Shown here: positions 51,547 to 60,677 of the stretch, in pieces
How positions within the stretch are numbered: the stretch's first letter is position 1
Layout: the number at the start of each line of letters is the position of its first letter
The notes under the pieces: model-generated
Database searches by the model: none
Told to the model about the DNA's origin: nothing
What the model saw: only the letters and a program-made list of their open reading frames with translations
Origin: Parasaccharibacter apium
GTDB lineage: Bacteria; Pseudomonadota; Alphaproteobacteria; Acetobacterales; Acetobacteraceae
Length of the DNA: 64,000 bases
NCBI RefSeq assembly: GCF_002592045.1
Contig: NZ_MEJG01000003.1
Span: 1-64,000 of the forward strand
Direction: 5' to 3'
Made by a program: the position numbers and the translations under genes

Positions 51547-52796
51547 ACGGGCCCTTTCATGGTAAAGGGGACAGGCTCTGGGATGAGACCTGTGGCTAAT
51601 AAAACAACCCCCAATAATGCTAACGCTCCTAAAAGCAATAAAAGCCCTTTTATAAGAATATCACCCCACCGCCATACGACTATTAAAGTCCGTGGCAAGG
51701 TCTCCAGCTCCAACCCCCACAATCCTGCCAATAGGCACAAAAACAGCCCACCTAAAGCAAAGGGCCTTAACAAAGATGCCAGCACCACTAACACCACCAT
51801 AAGGAGCGGCAAGGCCATTTGCATCGGTAAGACCGCTAACCCTCCGGGAGGCAGCTTGTTATGCCCTGCCCCTACACTGGTAACGGATACCCTCTCGCAC
51901 GCCACACGCAAAGATGCCGCTAATAAGACTGCACTATAGAGCAATAAAAGCACCACCATCTGCCCCGTCCCGACAGCCAGCACACCAAAGCCGATCATCC
52001 ATGATAATAAAGAGACACGCCCCCGCCTGCTTACAGCCACACTCCCAAGGGCTAAAAGCCCAGCAAGAACCATTAAAGACCGTGCCAGTGGGGTAACCCC
52101 CACTAAAGGCAGCAAAAAGAGCGGGATAAAGCGTAACCCAGCATCCAACAAAGCCAACTCTGCCCGGCTAGAGACCATAGTACCTAGCCCAGCCATCATA
52201 CACAGCCCCGTTAGCGCCATGACTTGTCCAACCTGCATGGCACTTCCCGTCGTGGCGAATATACTCCCCCCACGCATCACGACTAACCCTACACTGGCTA
52301 GCACCACACCACTTAACCGTAAGCGGACAACCTCCCACGCAGGCATAGCACGCCTTGTGGCACGCCCATCCCACCATGCCAGTAAGACCGTCCCAGCAGC
52401 ATCAAAAAACAACGCAGCTAAGGGCGGACGTAACAGCAGAGCCATAAAAATACAGCCCGTCACCAAAAATGGGATGTAGAACTCTCTAGCATTACGAAAA
52501 GACGTTTTATTCTTTTCATCAAGAAGGCGAGCCTCTCCCTTACGCCCAGCCAAAATGATGACAGCTATGCAGGATTCAAGCCCCAGACAAACCGCTTGCC
52601 CCCAACTTATATGGGAGGAGCACCCTAGCAAAGCCAGCATACTCAACCCCACGCCAAGCCACGCCATCGCCCCGGCTTCCTCTGGTCGTTTTGCAGCCCA
52701 GAGAACCCACACTACCAAAAAAGGCCAACAAAATAGCCCCAGTAAAATAGGCGAGGCGAATAAGCCCGGCGCAAACGCTGTAGCGACAAGGGCCAT
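51543..52796 (-). CDS. HyfF-like antiporter-type membrane subunit
   Basis: The 417-residue very hydrophobic protein has about 11-13 predicted helices. By position and composition it corresponds to HyfF, the NuoN/MrpD-like proton-translocating subunits. It is shorter than E. coli HyfF, and the usual Lys and Glu in the middle helices are hard to find: the helix equivalent to AYSSIEHMG reads SLLSWMIGFGVLAVG. Between helices 3 and 4 there is a charged loop, GRKGEARLLDEKNKTSFRNAREF. Homology is weak and rests on the operon order B-C-E-F-G. An ion-pumping role is uncertain. Confidence 0.62.
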   Translation of the reverse strand: MALVATAFAPGLFASPILLGLFCWPFLVVWVLWAAKRPEEAGAMAWLGVGLSMLALLGCSSHISWGQAVCLGLESCIAVIILAGRKGEARLLDEKNKTSFRNAREFYIPFLVTGCIFMALLLRPPLAALFFDAAGTVLLAWWDGRATRRAMPAWEVVRLRLSGVVLASVGLVVMRGGSIFATTGSAMQVGQVMALTGLCMMAGLGTMVSSRAELALLDAGLRFIPLFLLPLVGVTPLARSLMVLAGLLALGSVAVSRRGRVSLLSWMIGFGVLAVGTGQMVVLLLLYSAVLLAASLRVACERVSVTSVGAGHNKLPPGGLAVLPMQMALPLLMVVLVVLASLLRPFALGGLFLCLLAGLWGLELETLPRTLIVVWRWGDILIKGLLLLLGALALLGVVLLATGLIPEPVPFTMKGPV

Positions 52797-53329
52797 TAAT
52801 CATCCTCCACACGCCACCACGCTAAACGCGGCAACAAAACCAAAGCCAAAAACACCAACACACCCCATAGGGCTAAACCCATCACAAACACACCCCAAGA
52901 TGGCAAAATACTCGCTAGAACCAACAGCCCATCCACGGCCATCACTAATCCACAAAATTGGGACAGAGCCTCCCCACATACCGCCGCACATAACCCGGCT
53001 AGGACCAACCCGATGCCAAATGTAGGGACCAAGCCCAACCCTGCCCCAAAAAAAGCCAGTACAAATTGTAATAACAACGTCATGACCACCGGCAGCACAT
53101 CACGCCCCCGTGCAGCAACACGACCTTGCCCAACTGTAAAATGCCGTACCACCCCCCACAGCAATAAATTAGCAATAGGCAAAACAAGAACACATAAGAC
53201 TGCCACCCAACTCGTCCCTGATGTCCCCGCAAGTACCGCACAAACAATGCCATAAAGCGGTAACCAGCGGCCATCCCGCCCTAAGGACATCAGGACCAGC
53301 ACTAAAGCGCAGGCAAAGCCCGTCATCAT
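52796..53329 (-). CDS. HyfE-like small membrane subunit
   Basis: This 177-residue protein has about six hydrophobic helices and lies in the HyfE slot between the HyfC- and HyfF-like genes, overlapping both. HyfE proteins contain a NuoK-like part. Here the sequence around LPVVMTLLLQFVLAFFGAGLGLVPTFGIGLVLAGL could correspond to it. It is about 40 residues shorter than E. coli HyfE, and no diagnostic motif is certain. The call depends largely on gene order. Confidence 0.55.
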   Translation of the reverse strand: MMTGFACALVLVLMSLGRDGRWLPLYGIVCAVLAGTSGTSWVAVLCVLVLPIANLLLWGVVRHFTVGQGRVAARGRDVLPVVMTLLLQFVLAFFGAGLGLVPTFGIGLVLAGLCAAVCGEALSQFCGLVMAVDGLLVLASILPSWGVFVMGLALWGVLVFLALVLLPRLAWWRVEDD

Positions 53330-54204
53330 ACGGCAAATCTCCCAGCCAAAGCCATCAATCCAGCTAAACCTAGGAGCAACGCAACAAAACGCCTGTAACG
53401 CGCCACCCTTGTAAAGCGTCCTATAAGGATGAGCACCACCCCGCCCATAAACCGCCCTATAAAACCGGGCACACTTCCCAGCCCTTCCAGCCCGAATAGC
53501 ACCGGTAAAAGACTATCCCCCACAAGCAGCACCCAGCCTAGGCGATAAAGCTCTAAAATCCTCTGTTTTTGGTCACGCTCTGCACGGCTGGGCGGCCAAG
53601 CCTGCTCTATCATCTCAGCAGCCAGAACCTCACGGCGCGGCACAGGGGTGAGGAGAGCCAATGCCACAGCACAGCATAAAGCTGTCCCTGCCAAACTAGA
53701 GCCGGGGGCGGCAATAAGGAGATGATGCACCCCCAAAAAACCCGTCACGCCCGGTGCGGCAAGGACGAGGAAAGATTCCATCAAACACAGAACAAACCAA
53801 CACCGCACTACTTGCCCAAAATAAGCAGGCACAGCCCATAAAGCCCCTGTTAAAATGAGGCTCCCCACCAAAAGCGGGTCTGCAAGCCATGCCCCTACCA
53901 GCCCTAAACAGGACGGTGTAAAAAAGAACATCCCCGCTAAAATAAGCAGGGCTAAAAGGGCAAGCGTCAGCATCAACCCGCTTTCTACATCAATACCGTG
54001 CCGTAAAATCTCCCGCCCAAAATGCCCGAAACGCCGATAACGACTACCCAATGGGGCTACTGCACGCCCTATCATAAGAGCAGGTAGATCCTCCGTCACC
54101 CATACCATAAAGGGTATTAAAACAAGCAACACCACACTTTGGCTCGCAAGCTCTAACCCTAGGCGCACGCCCTCTATGAGGTATGGCATCATGGCATTCT
54201 TCAT
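53326..54204 (-). CDS. HyfC/NuoH-like membrane subunit
   Basis: The 292-residue protein with about eight helices corresponds to HyfC/HycD, the NuoH-like subunit that links the soluble arm to the membrane. The early loop IGRAVAPLGSRYRRFGHFGREILRHGIDVES aligns with the 'GRxGPxxxQxxxDxxKLxxK' loop of that family, although changed. A later cytoplasmic loop has PVPRREVLAAEMIEQAWPPSRAERDQKQRILELYRLGW, matching the Glu-rich loop of NuoH. It overlaps its neighbours on both sides by 4 bp. Confidence 0.65.
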   Translation of the reverse strand: MKNAMMPYLIEGVRLGLELASQSVVLLVLIPFMVWVTEDLPALMIGRAVAPLGSRYRRFGHFGREILRHGIDVESGLMLTLALLALLILAGMFFFTPSCLGLVGAWLADPLLVGSLILTGALWAVPAYFGQVVRCWFVLCLMESFLVLAAPGVTGFLGVHHLLIAAPGSSLAGTALCCAVALALLTPVPRREVLAAEMIEQAWPPSRAERDQKQRILELYRLGWVLLVGDSLLPVLFGLEGLGSVPGFIGRFMGGVVLILIGRFTRVARYRRFVALLLGLAGLMALAGRFAV

Positions 54205-55499
54205 TGGGTTAACCCCAACACAACCAGCACACCTCCCAAAAAGACCAGCCAGAACGCCGCGCCAGGGTCACGCAACGGCAAAGCGGATAAACACGCTGCA
54301 CCACCGCTGTGAAGCAGACGTAGCTGTTGCTGCCCACGTACTAATAATCGTCTTATAGGCCGTAAACGCAGCGGGGTAGCCTGCATACCCACTGCTAACA
54401 CGTCCATCCTAATACGCGACTGCCACGTCTTAACACGCCCGCGTGAGAGGCCCCACCACACCACAAATACTACCAACCAGAAAAGAGGGAGGGCTATCAT
54501 GCTCCCATCTCCACCGGGGAGGCGATAAAACCACGCCCCTCTATGACCTGCCTCACCGGGCATCCATTGCGTCACAAACCCACATAGGGACGGTAAAAGA
54601 GCCGCTATGATGAGGCCTATCCCCCATTCCACCCGCTTACATGGTTGGATAGAGGCAGCCTCACGGAGGCTAACCATCCCATCCCCTAATGATAAGCCCA
54701 TCACCATAATGGCTAGAATACACCCTATCACAGCCCAGCCTTCGGTTCCTCCGCTCAAACCCAATGCGGTATGCAACCCCATCCACCCAACAACAAAGCC
54801 CGGCAAGGGTGGGGCGGGGATGCTCAAACACACAGCAAATGGCCAAATAGCCGCGATAGTTTGGCAGGTTACATCCAATAGTAAGGCACAAAATGCTGTT
54901 TCTACCCCTATTGATAGGCCTTGCTGGCGGGAGATTTCCATAAGACCTAAAAGCATTAACGGCCGCAGCAAACGACAAGAGCGTAACAAAACCTCCCAAT
55001 CGCGCCCTAATTCTACTAAAAGGCCTATCGCTACAAGGGCAACGCTCCCACCCAGCCATAATAATGGATGGGCTGATGCGCCCCCATGACCCAACCCTAT
55101 AAGCAGCACTATCGCTACAACCTGCCCAACCCGGCTCATCTGCGCTTGGCCTGCCGCCCAAAGGCACAAGGCCATCAACCCCAGCCCGCCTAGCCCGGTT
55201 GGAGAGAGGCCATACCCTAATAACGCAGGTACCCCCCATATAGGGCGAAAAGCCGCCCCACCGCCAAAAAAGAGCAGGGCTAGAGCCACCAAACACGCTG
55301 CAGCCCCCGCATGCCCAACCAGCCCTAAAGCGGCAAAGGCCATGAGGAACCCCGCCATATGGCAGCCCCCTTGCCGCCATGTAACAACAGGAACAGACCG
55401 CCATAACCCACGGACAAACACGCGCACAGCCCCATCACCACAAAGCAATAGGGCTAATAATGCCAGCAAGCAGAGCAAAAAGGGATCATGAAACGGCAT
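54201..55499 (-). CDS. HyfB-like antiporter-type membrane subunit
   Basis: This 432-residue hydrophobic protein, with at least 11 helices, is the first Hyf-like gene of the run. It corresponds to HyfB/HycC (NuoL/M-like), which in E. coli is over 600 residues, so about a third is missing. The long C-terminal hydrophilic stretch RVKTWQSRIRMDVLAVGMQATPLRLRPIRRLLVRGQQQLRLLHSGG matches the region after the last antiporter helix in HycC. Canonical Lys and Glu residues are largely absent in the helices. It starts 8 bp after holC. Confidence 0.62.
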   Translation of the reverse strand: MPFHDPFLLCLLALLALLLCGDGAVRVFVRGLWRSVPVVTWRQGGCHMAGFLMAFAALGLVGHAGAAACLVALALLFFGGGAAFRPIWGVPALLGYGLSPTGLGGLGLMALCLWAAGQAQMSRVGQVVAIVLLIGLGHGGASAHPLLWLGGSVALVAIGLLVELGRDWEVLLRSCRLLRPLMLLGLMEISRQQGLSIGVETAFCALLLDVTCQTIAAIWPFAVCLSIPAPPLPGFVVGWMGLHTALGLSGGTEGWAVIGCILAIMVMGLSLGDGMVSLREAASIQPCKRVEWGIGLIIAALLPSLCGFVTQWMPGEAGHRGAWFYRLPGGDGSMIALPLFWLVVFVVWWGLSRGRVKTWQSRIRMDVLAVGMQATPLRLRPIRRLLVRGQQQLRLLHSGGAACLSALPLRDPGAAFWLVFLGGVLVVLGLTQ

Positions 55500-55507
55500 A
55501 GACTATT

Positions 55508-55999
55508 CTACCCCTTCTTCGCCCAACCTTTGGCCTGCTGCTGCCAATAGGTCATGCCGTAACCGGCTTGTTTCAGGCTTTTCCACCGCTGACGTGCTTG
55601 CTGAACCGCTTGCTCATCACGCCCATCAAAGAGGTCGAACACACGTTGAAAACCTACCAAATCGCCATCCCACGCCCCGTTGAGCCGAAAGAGGAACGTC
55701 CCTTCATTCGGTCGCTCGTCAGACTCTGTAAGCCAGATGGGTTGGCGATGTGCCTGGCCTGTTTTTGCATAACCATGCGGGAGCCACATCAAGGGAGGGA
55801 CTTTCCATAACACTTCATCCAAGGCCTTAACCTGAGCGGCATCCTCACAGCGCACAACCGCCCGCGCCCCGCTCTCTAAGGTGCGCTCCAACAAAGCGGG
55901 TAAGGCTTCCTCCAAAGTGGTGCGGGTAAGGTGGTAGAACCCGACCATCGCACGCTCTGGCGGCGCGCGCTCACCCATCCCCTCCGCCTGATGCTCCAT
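55508..55999 (-). CDS. holC: DNA polymerase III chi subunit
   Basis: HolC binds SSB and links it to the clamp-loader via psi. The 163-residue protein has FYHLTRTTLEEALPALLERTLESGARAVVRCEDAAQVKALDEVLWK and PIWLTESDERPNEGTFLFRLNGAW, followed by RVFDLFDGRDEQAVQQARQRWKSLKQAGYGMTYWQQ, all typical. The ATG at 55999 has AAGGTAAGGGA upstream; a downstream ATG at 55948 would start nearer the conserved part but lacks a site. It lies between pepA (15-bp gap) and the Hyf-like genes. pepA-holC is a known proteobacterial pair. Confidence 0.9.
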   Translation of the reverse strand: MEHQAEGMGERAPPERAMVGFYHLTRTTLEEALPALLERTLESGARAVVRCEDAAQVKALDEVLWKVPPLMWLPHGYAKTGQAHRQPIWLTESDERPNEGTFLFRLNGAWDGDLVGFQRVFDLFDGRDEQAVQQARQRWKSLKQAGYGMTYWQQQAKGWAKKG

Positions 56000-56014
56000 A
56001 ACGCGTCCCTTACC

Positions 56015-57529
56015 TTATGACGCTGTATCACTGTAAAGCTGAACAAAGCGGTCCAACAGACGCACCCCAAAGCCGCTCGCCCCCTTAGGGGTTAAGGCTG
56101 TTGCTTTTTCAGCCCATGCCGTACCGGCAATATCCAGATGCGCCCAAGGGGTCTCACCGACAAAGCGTTTGAGGAACTCCGCTGCCAAGCTAGAGCTACC
56201 CGGCCGGCCACCGATATTCTTCATATCGGCAATGTCGGAATCAATACGCCGGTTGTAAGCAGGCCCCATCGGCATACGCCATAAAGCCTCTCCTGTTTCA
56301 TCCCCTGCTTTTGTTAAAGCCTGAGCAAGCTGGTCGTTATTGCTAAATAAGCCGGCAATATCATTCCCCAACGCTACAACGATGGCCCCGGTTAGGGTCG
56401 CGAGATTCACCATCAACGCAGGCTTATAAGTTTGGCGCGTATAAGAGAGGAGGTCTGCTAAAACAAGGCGGCCTTCTGCATCCGTGTTCAACACCTCAAT
56501 GGTCTGGCCACTATGGCTTTTAACAATATCACCCGGACGTTGCGCCGCACCGGAGAGCATATTCTCCACCAGCCCAACAACCCCAATGGCATTCACTGCG
56601 GCCTTACGGCGGGCTAATGCGCTCATCACACCCACAACGGCAGCAGCCCCGCCCATATCCATCTTCATCTCATCCATCCCCGCTGCGGGCTTGATGGAAA
56701 TACCGCCAGAATCAAATGTCACGCCCTTACCGATAAAAGCCAGCGGTGCCGTCTCTGCTTTAGCGGCCCCCTGATAGCGCATAATCACCGTAAAGGGCGG
56801 TTGCTCACTGCCTTGTGCTACACCCAGCAAAGCCCCAAAGCCGAGGGCTTCCATCTGCGCGCGGTCCAACACTTCAATCTCCAAACCAAGGGCGGAGAGC
56901 TCCTGAATCCGGTCCTTAAACACAGCCGGCGTTAAACGATTTGCAGGCTCATTAACGAGGTCACGCGTAAGGAACACACTCTCCCCTAAGCCTTCCAGCT
57001 CGGCCCAACGTGCCTCAAGCTCCTTTATCGCCCCTGTAGAGGGCACAACGATGTGAAGTACCTTAAGGCTTTGCGATTTTTGGCTCACTGTTTTGTAACG
57101 GTCAAACCGATAGCCCCCCAAACGGGCTCCTAAAGCAAGCTCCGCAGCAAGAGGGGCTTGCTCCGCCTCGACCAACAAGCTGGCCTTATCCGCTTTAATT
57201 TTACTATGGGCTAAAAGACGCAGCGCATTGCCGCCTGCCAACTGCATCGCCTGCGCTGTTGTTTGGGGCTCATCATCACACGGGGCACAACCGATGAGAT
57301 GGAATTGCGCTATCGAGTCTTCTGGGGCGATGAGGCTAACACTCTCCCCCACCTTCCCCGCAAATGCCCGCAAAGAGGCCGCTCGCGCTAAAGCCCCGCC
57401 TAACATCTTATCATAATGCTGAAATAACGCGCCCTTGGTAAAACCCGCCCCATGGCACAATAACAACGCAGAAAGACCGGCTTTATCCTGCCCTTGGCGC
57501 TCTGTAGTGAAGGAAATATCAAACATCAT
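56015..57529 (-). CDS. pepA: Cytosol (leucyl) aminopeptidase
   Basis: PepA (M17) releases N-terminal residues from peptides using two metal ions, and in some bacteria also binds DNA. The 504-residue protein contains FIGKGVTFDSGGISIKPAAGMDEMKMDMGGAAAVVG (metal and active-site Lys) and the signature NTDAEGRLVLADLL. The C-terminal RPGSSSLAAEFLKRFVGETPWAHLDIAGTAW is also present. Residues 1-160 form the less conserved N-terminal domain. It heads the pepA-holC-Hyf run and is divergent from cysQ across 132 bp, where I see no clear regulatory site. Confidence 0.95.
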   Translation of the reverse strand: MMFDISFTTERQGQDKAGLSALLLCHGAGFTKGALFQHYDKMLGGALARAASLRAFAGKVGESVSLIAPEDSIAQFHLIGCAPCDDEPQTTAQAMQLAGGNALRLLAHSKIKADKASLLVEAEQAPLAAELALGARLGGYRFDRYKTVSQKSQSLKVLHIVVPSTGAIKELEARWAELEGLGESVFLTRDLVNEPANRLTPAVFKDRIQELSALGLEIEVLDRAQMEALGFGALLGVAQGSEQPPFTVIMRYQGAAKAETAPLAFIGKGVTFDSGGISIKPAAGMDEMKMDMGGAAAVVGVMSALARRKAAVNAIGVVGLVENMLSGAAQRPGDIVKSHSGQTIEVLNTDAEGRLVLADLLSYTRQTYKPALMVNLATLTGAIVVALGNDIAGLFSNNDQLAQALTKAGDETGEALWRMPMGPAYNRRIDSDIADMKNIGGRPGSSSLAAEFLKRFVGETPWAHLDIAGTAWAEKATALTPKGASGFGVRLLDRFVQLYSDTAS

Positions 57530-57661
57530 GGCCCTACATCATTATCTTTGAAAACTAGCCCCCCACGCCCTGCATAAATCAGGAGAAAGGCCTTTGTTCC
57601 CCCCTTATATCAGAGAAGAGGAGAAGTGACGAATGACCAATAATACGTTACTATCACCCAC

Positions 57662-58453
57662 ATGAACGCTTCCTCCGCCCCTGTCCCGCAAGATTGTGAC
57701 CTTTTAAACCTCGCCCTAGAGGTGATTAGCGAAGCCGCCGCGATTGTGCGTGATGTCCGCGCACGTGGCTTTCAGACAGACATAAAAGAGGATTCCTCCC
57801 CTGTAACAGAGGCTGATAAAGCCTCCGAGGCGCATATCCTCAAACGGTTGCGGGATGCCTGCCCCACCATCCCCGCTATTGCTGAAGAAGAACATGCCGC
57901 AGGCATCCATATCCAGCCGGGCAACAGCTATTGGTTGATAGACCCGCTAGATGGCACGCGCGGATTTGCCGCTGGGGGCCATGATTTTACCATCAATATC
58001 GGGTTGATTCGCGACCATCAGCCCATTCTTGGGGCGGTTGCCCTGCCTGCTCAATATGGGATTTACGGTGGGGGCAGAGGCTTAGGGGCTTTTCAACTTA
58101 TTGGAAAGCAACGCCACCCCATCAGGACGGCCCCAGTGGGGAAAGAAGGCTTACGCGTTATGGCCTCCTCCCGCCATACATCAGAAGACCTATTGCGGAA
58201 ATGGTCAGATGGCCGTCACATTCATTGCATCACACGGTTAGGCTCTGCGGCAAAAATCATCCATATTGCCGAGGGGAAAGCGGATTTCTACCCCCGGTTT
58301 GGCCCTACGATGGAATGGGACACCGCTGCCCCGCACGCGATTTTAGAAGCTGCGGGCGGTCATTTATTGGATGAAACAGGCCAACCCCTCCGTTATGGGA
58401 AGAAAGGATGGTTGAACCCACCCTTCTTCTGTACAGGCTATACCCCACATTAA
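57662..58453 (+). CDS. cysQ: 3'(2'),5'-bisphosphate nucleotidase CysQ
   Basis: CysQ degrades adenosine 3',5'-bisphosphate, the by-product of sulfate assimilation and acyl-carrier transfer. The 263-residue member of the Li+-sensitive phosphatase family has EDSSPVTEADKASEAHILKRL, AIAEEEHA, WLIDPLDGTRGFAAGGHDFTINIGLI and GPTMEWDTAAPHAILEAAGGHL. The 'DGTRGF' and 'EWDTAA' forms are those of CysQ rather than SuhB. The next gene begins 35 bp downstream. Confidence 0.92.
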   Translation: MNASSAPVPQDCDLLNLALEVISEAAAIVRDVRARGFQTDIKEDSSPVTEADKASEAHILKRLRDACPTIPAIAEEEHAAGIHIQPGNSYWLIDPLDGTRGFAAGGHDFTINIGLIRDHQPILGAVALPAQYGIYGGGRGLGAFQLIGKQRHPIRTAPVGKEGLRVMASSRHTSEDLLRKWSDGRHIHCITRLGSAAKIIHIAEGKADFYPRFGPTMEWDTAAPHAILEAAGGHLLDETGQPLRYGKKGWLNPPFFCTGYTPH

Positions 58454-58488
58454 TCCCCGCCCTTTCTTACATCTTGGTACCACATATT

Positions 58489-59511
58489 ATGCCTATGCCT
58501 CACGCCCCCTCCCACACGACAGAACGGCTCGACCATGATTATGACGGCATCCGCCGTGCTGCCCGCTTGTTACAACAAGGGGGGCTTGTCGCCTTCGGGA
58601 CGGAGACCGTCTATGGGCTGGGTGGGCTTGCGACCTCCCCTCATACGGTGGAGCGCATCTTTCAAGCCAAGGGCAGGCCAAGCTCTAACCCGCTTATCTG
58701 CCATTTTGCCACTGCTGATGCCGCATTTGCAGAGATTGATGAGACAGCCCCTCTTTATGAAATGGCTCGCTCACTCGCCAAAGCCTTCTGGCCCGGCCCG
58801 CTAACCCTCATCCTCCCCCGCCATGCAGAAAGCCGCATCTGCCCTGCTGCCACAGCGGGCTTAAAGACTCTGGCCATTCGTGTTCCTAAAGGCCGTGCGG
58901 TGGAGGAGCTACTCCAGCATGTTGGGCAGCCTATCGCTGCACCCTCTGCCAATCGCTCTGGTAGAGTGAGCCCTTCCCAAGCATCGCATGTTTTGGAAGA
59001 GCTGGATGGCCGGATTGATGCTGTTTTGGATACTGGCCCTTGCGCTGTGGGGGTAGAAAGCACCGTGCTAGACCTTACCGGCACACAACCCATCCTCCGC
59101 CGCCCCGGTGGCATCACCTTAGAAGCTTTAGAGGGCCTTTGTGGCCCAATTAACGTAGCGGACCATATGAGCGCGCACAGCCAGCCCAACGCGCCGGGGC
59201 AAGCAGCGTCCCATTATGCCCCCTCTTTACCAGTCCGCCTAAATGCAACGCATCTCTCCCCGGGTGAGGCCTTTCTTACCTTTGGCGACTATATAGCCGA
59301 GGGAGCCGCCCCAGCTCTTAACGTCAATCTCAGCCTAGAGGGTAATGTGGAAGAAGCCGCTCACCGTCTCTTTGCAGCCTTACGGCAGATAGATCGTTCT
59401 GCTGCACGCCATAACCTCACGGCCATCGCTGTAGCTCCCCTGCCGCATGATGGGTTAGGCCGTGCTTTGCAGGATAGGCTTAAACGTGCTGCGGCCCCGC
59501 GCCCTGCCTAA
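58489..59511 (+). CDS. L-threonylcarbamoyladenylate synthase (Sua5/YwlC type)
   Basis: This enzyme makes threonylcarbamoyl-AMP, the precursor of the t6A37 modification of ANN-decoding tRNAs. The 340-residue protein (ATG 58489) has the YrdC-type domain GGLVAFGTETVYGLGGLATSPHTVERIFQAKGRPSSNPLICH and IAAPSANRSGRVSPSQASHV, followed by a C-terminal Sua5 domain (APGQAASHYAPSLPVRL). It is thus the long Sua5 form, not short TsaC. An upstream in-frame ATG at 58408 lies within cysQ and is rejected. lptF follows 3 bp later. Confidence 0.93.
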   Translation: MPMPHAPSHTTERLDHDYDGIRRAARLLQQGGLVAFGTETVYGLGGLATSPHTVERIFQAKGRPSSNPLICHFATADAAFAEIDETAPLYEMARSLAKAFWPGPLTLILPRHAESRICPAATAGLKTLAIRVPKGRAVEELLQHVGQPIAAPSANRSGRVSPSQASHVLEELDGRIDAVLDTGPCAVGVESTVLDLTGTQPILRRPGGITLEALEGLCGPINVADHMSAHSQPNAPGQAASHYAPSLPVRLNATHLSPGEAFLTFGDYIAEGAAPALNVNLSLEGNVEEAAHRLFAALRQIDRSAARHNLTAIAVAPLPHDGLGRALQDRLKRAAAPRPA

Positions 59512-59514
59512 AAC

Positions 59515-60669
59515 ATGGCCCTACAGCACACTCCACCCCCCCTATTTCGCCATGTTACATCCTTAGCGTTGTTGGACCGCTACATCCTCCATCATCTCCT
59601 CATGGGGCTTATTGCCCTCACGGGCGGGGCCACAGCTTTAATCTGGCTAACACAATCGCTCCATTTTATCGGTATGGTGGTGCAACATGGGCTTTCCCTA
59701 CTCGCCTTTTTGCATCTCACCCTCCTAATGGTGCCTTCCTTCATCAGTGTCATTCTCCCCGTCACGACATTTCTTATCACCTTATGGTTCTACCATCGGC
59801 TCGCAGGGGACCGGGAACTCACCGTCTTGCAGGCTATGGGCCTCTCCCCCCTCCGCCTCGCCCGGCCGGGACTAATTGGGGCGGGGCTGGCCTGCCTCAC
59901 CGGGTACGGGCTTAGCCTTTGGGCCGCACCGCTCGCTTATCATCACTTCCACCGCTATGAGCTAGAAATCCGCAATCGCGCAACAGCTTTCTTGCTGGAG
60001 GAAGGCGTCTTTACCCCCGTAAGTAAGGGGATGACCGTATATATCCATGAACGCCGCAGCGATGATAGCTTTGACGGCATTATGATTGAGGATGACCGTA
60101 ACCCCGCTTATCCCGTCACTATTCTCGCTGAAGATGGCCTGACCACACCACAAGGCGACCTTTTGCGCTTAGTCCTTCATAATGGGTCTCGCCATACGCT
60201 AAACCGCCATACAGGCCAGATCAGCACACTTTATTTCCAGCTCGAAACAGTCGATATTGGGTCTGCTCATCATCAAACCTTTGCCCCTGATGTCGCAGAG
60301 CTTCCCCTCTCGGCTCTCTTTTTCCCACAAGGTAATCTCTCCCGCCATAGCCGTAATAAATTGCTCATTGAGGGTTGGACGCGCCTGACAAACCCGCTCG
60401 CTTGCCTCTCTTATGCTATGATAGCCCTCCTCTGCGTCTTACAAAGCCGCTTCAGCCGTCATGCGACATTCCTTCGTCCTACGCTCGCTGTCCTCATTGT
60501 GGTGTTATTGATGATTCTCTCCCTCATCCTAAAACATCTTGCAGAGGGAAATCCTGCTTTTATGCCTCTTTTATGGGCTGAGGTTCTGCTCCCTAGCCTC
60601 ATGGGCGGGGGAAGCCTCTTATGGGCGAGTATGCACCATAAAACCCCATCCACCTCCATGGCTAGGTAG
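59515..60669 (+). CDS. lptF: LPS export permease LptF
   Basis: LptF and LptG form the permease of the LptB2FGC transporter, which extracts LPS from the inner membrane. The 384-residue protein has LLDRYILHHLLMGLIALTGGATALIWLTQSLHFIGMVVQHGLS as first helices. A periplasmic jellyroll domain follows (about residues 140-260: NRATAFLLEEGVFTPVSKGMTVYIHERRSDDSFDGIMIED), then three C-terminal helices. It is followed after 8 bp by lptG. Confidence 0.92.
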   Translation: MALQHTPPPLFRHVTSLALLDRYILHHLLMGLIALTGGATALIWLTQSLHFIGMVVQHGLSLLAFLHLTLLMVPSFISVILPVTTFLITLWFYHRLAGDRELTVLQAMGLSPLRLARPGLIGAGLACLTGYGLSLWAAPLAYHHFHRYELEIRNRATAFLLEEGVFTPVSKGMTVYIHERRSDDSFDGIMIEDDRNPAYPVTILAEDGLTTPQGDLLRLVLHNGSRHTLNRHTGQISTLYFQLETVDIGSAHHQTFAPDVAELPLSALFFPQGNLSRHSRNKLLIEGWTRLTNPLACLSYAMIALLCVLQSRFSRHATFLRPTLAVLIVVLLMILSLILKHLAEGNPAFMPLLWAEVLLPSLMGGGSLLWASMHHKTPSTSMAR

Positions 60670-60677
60670 GGCATTTT

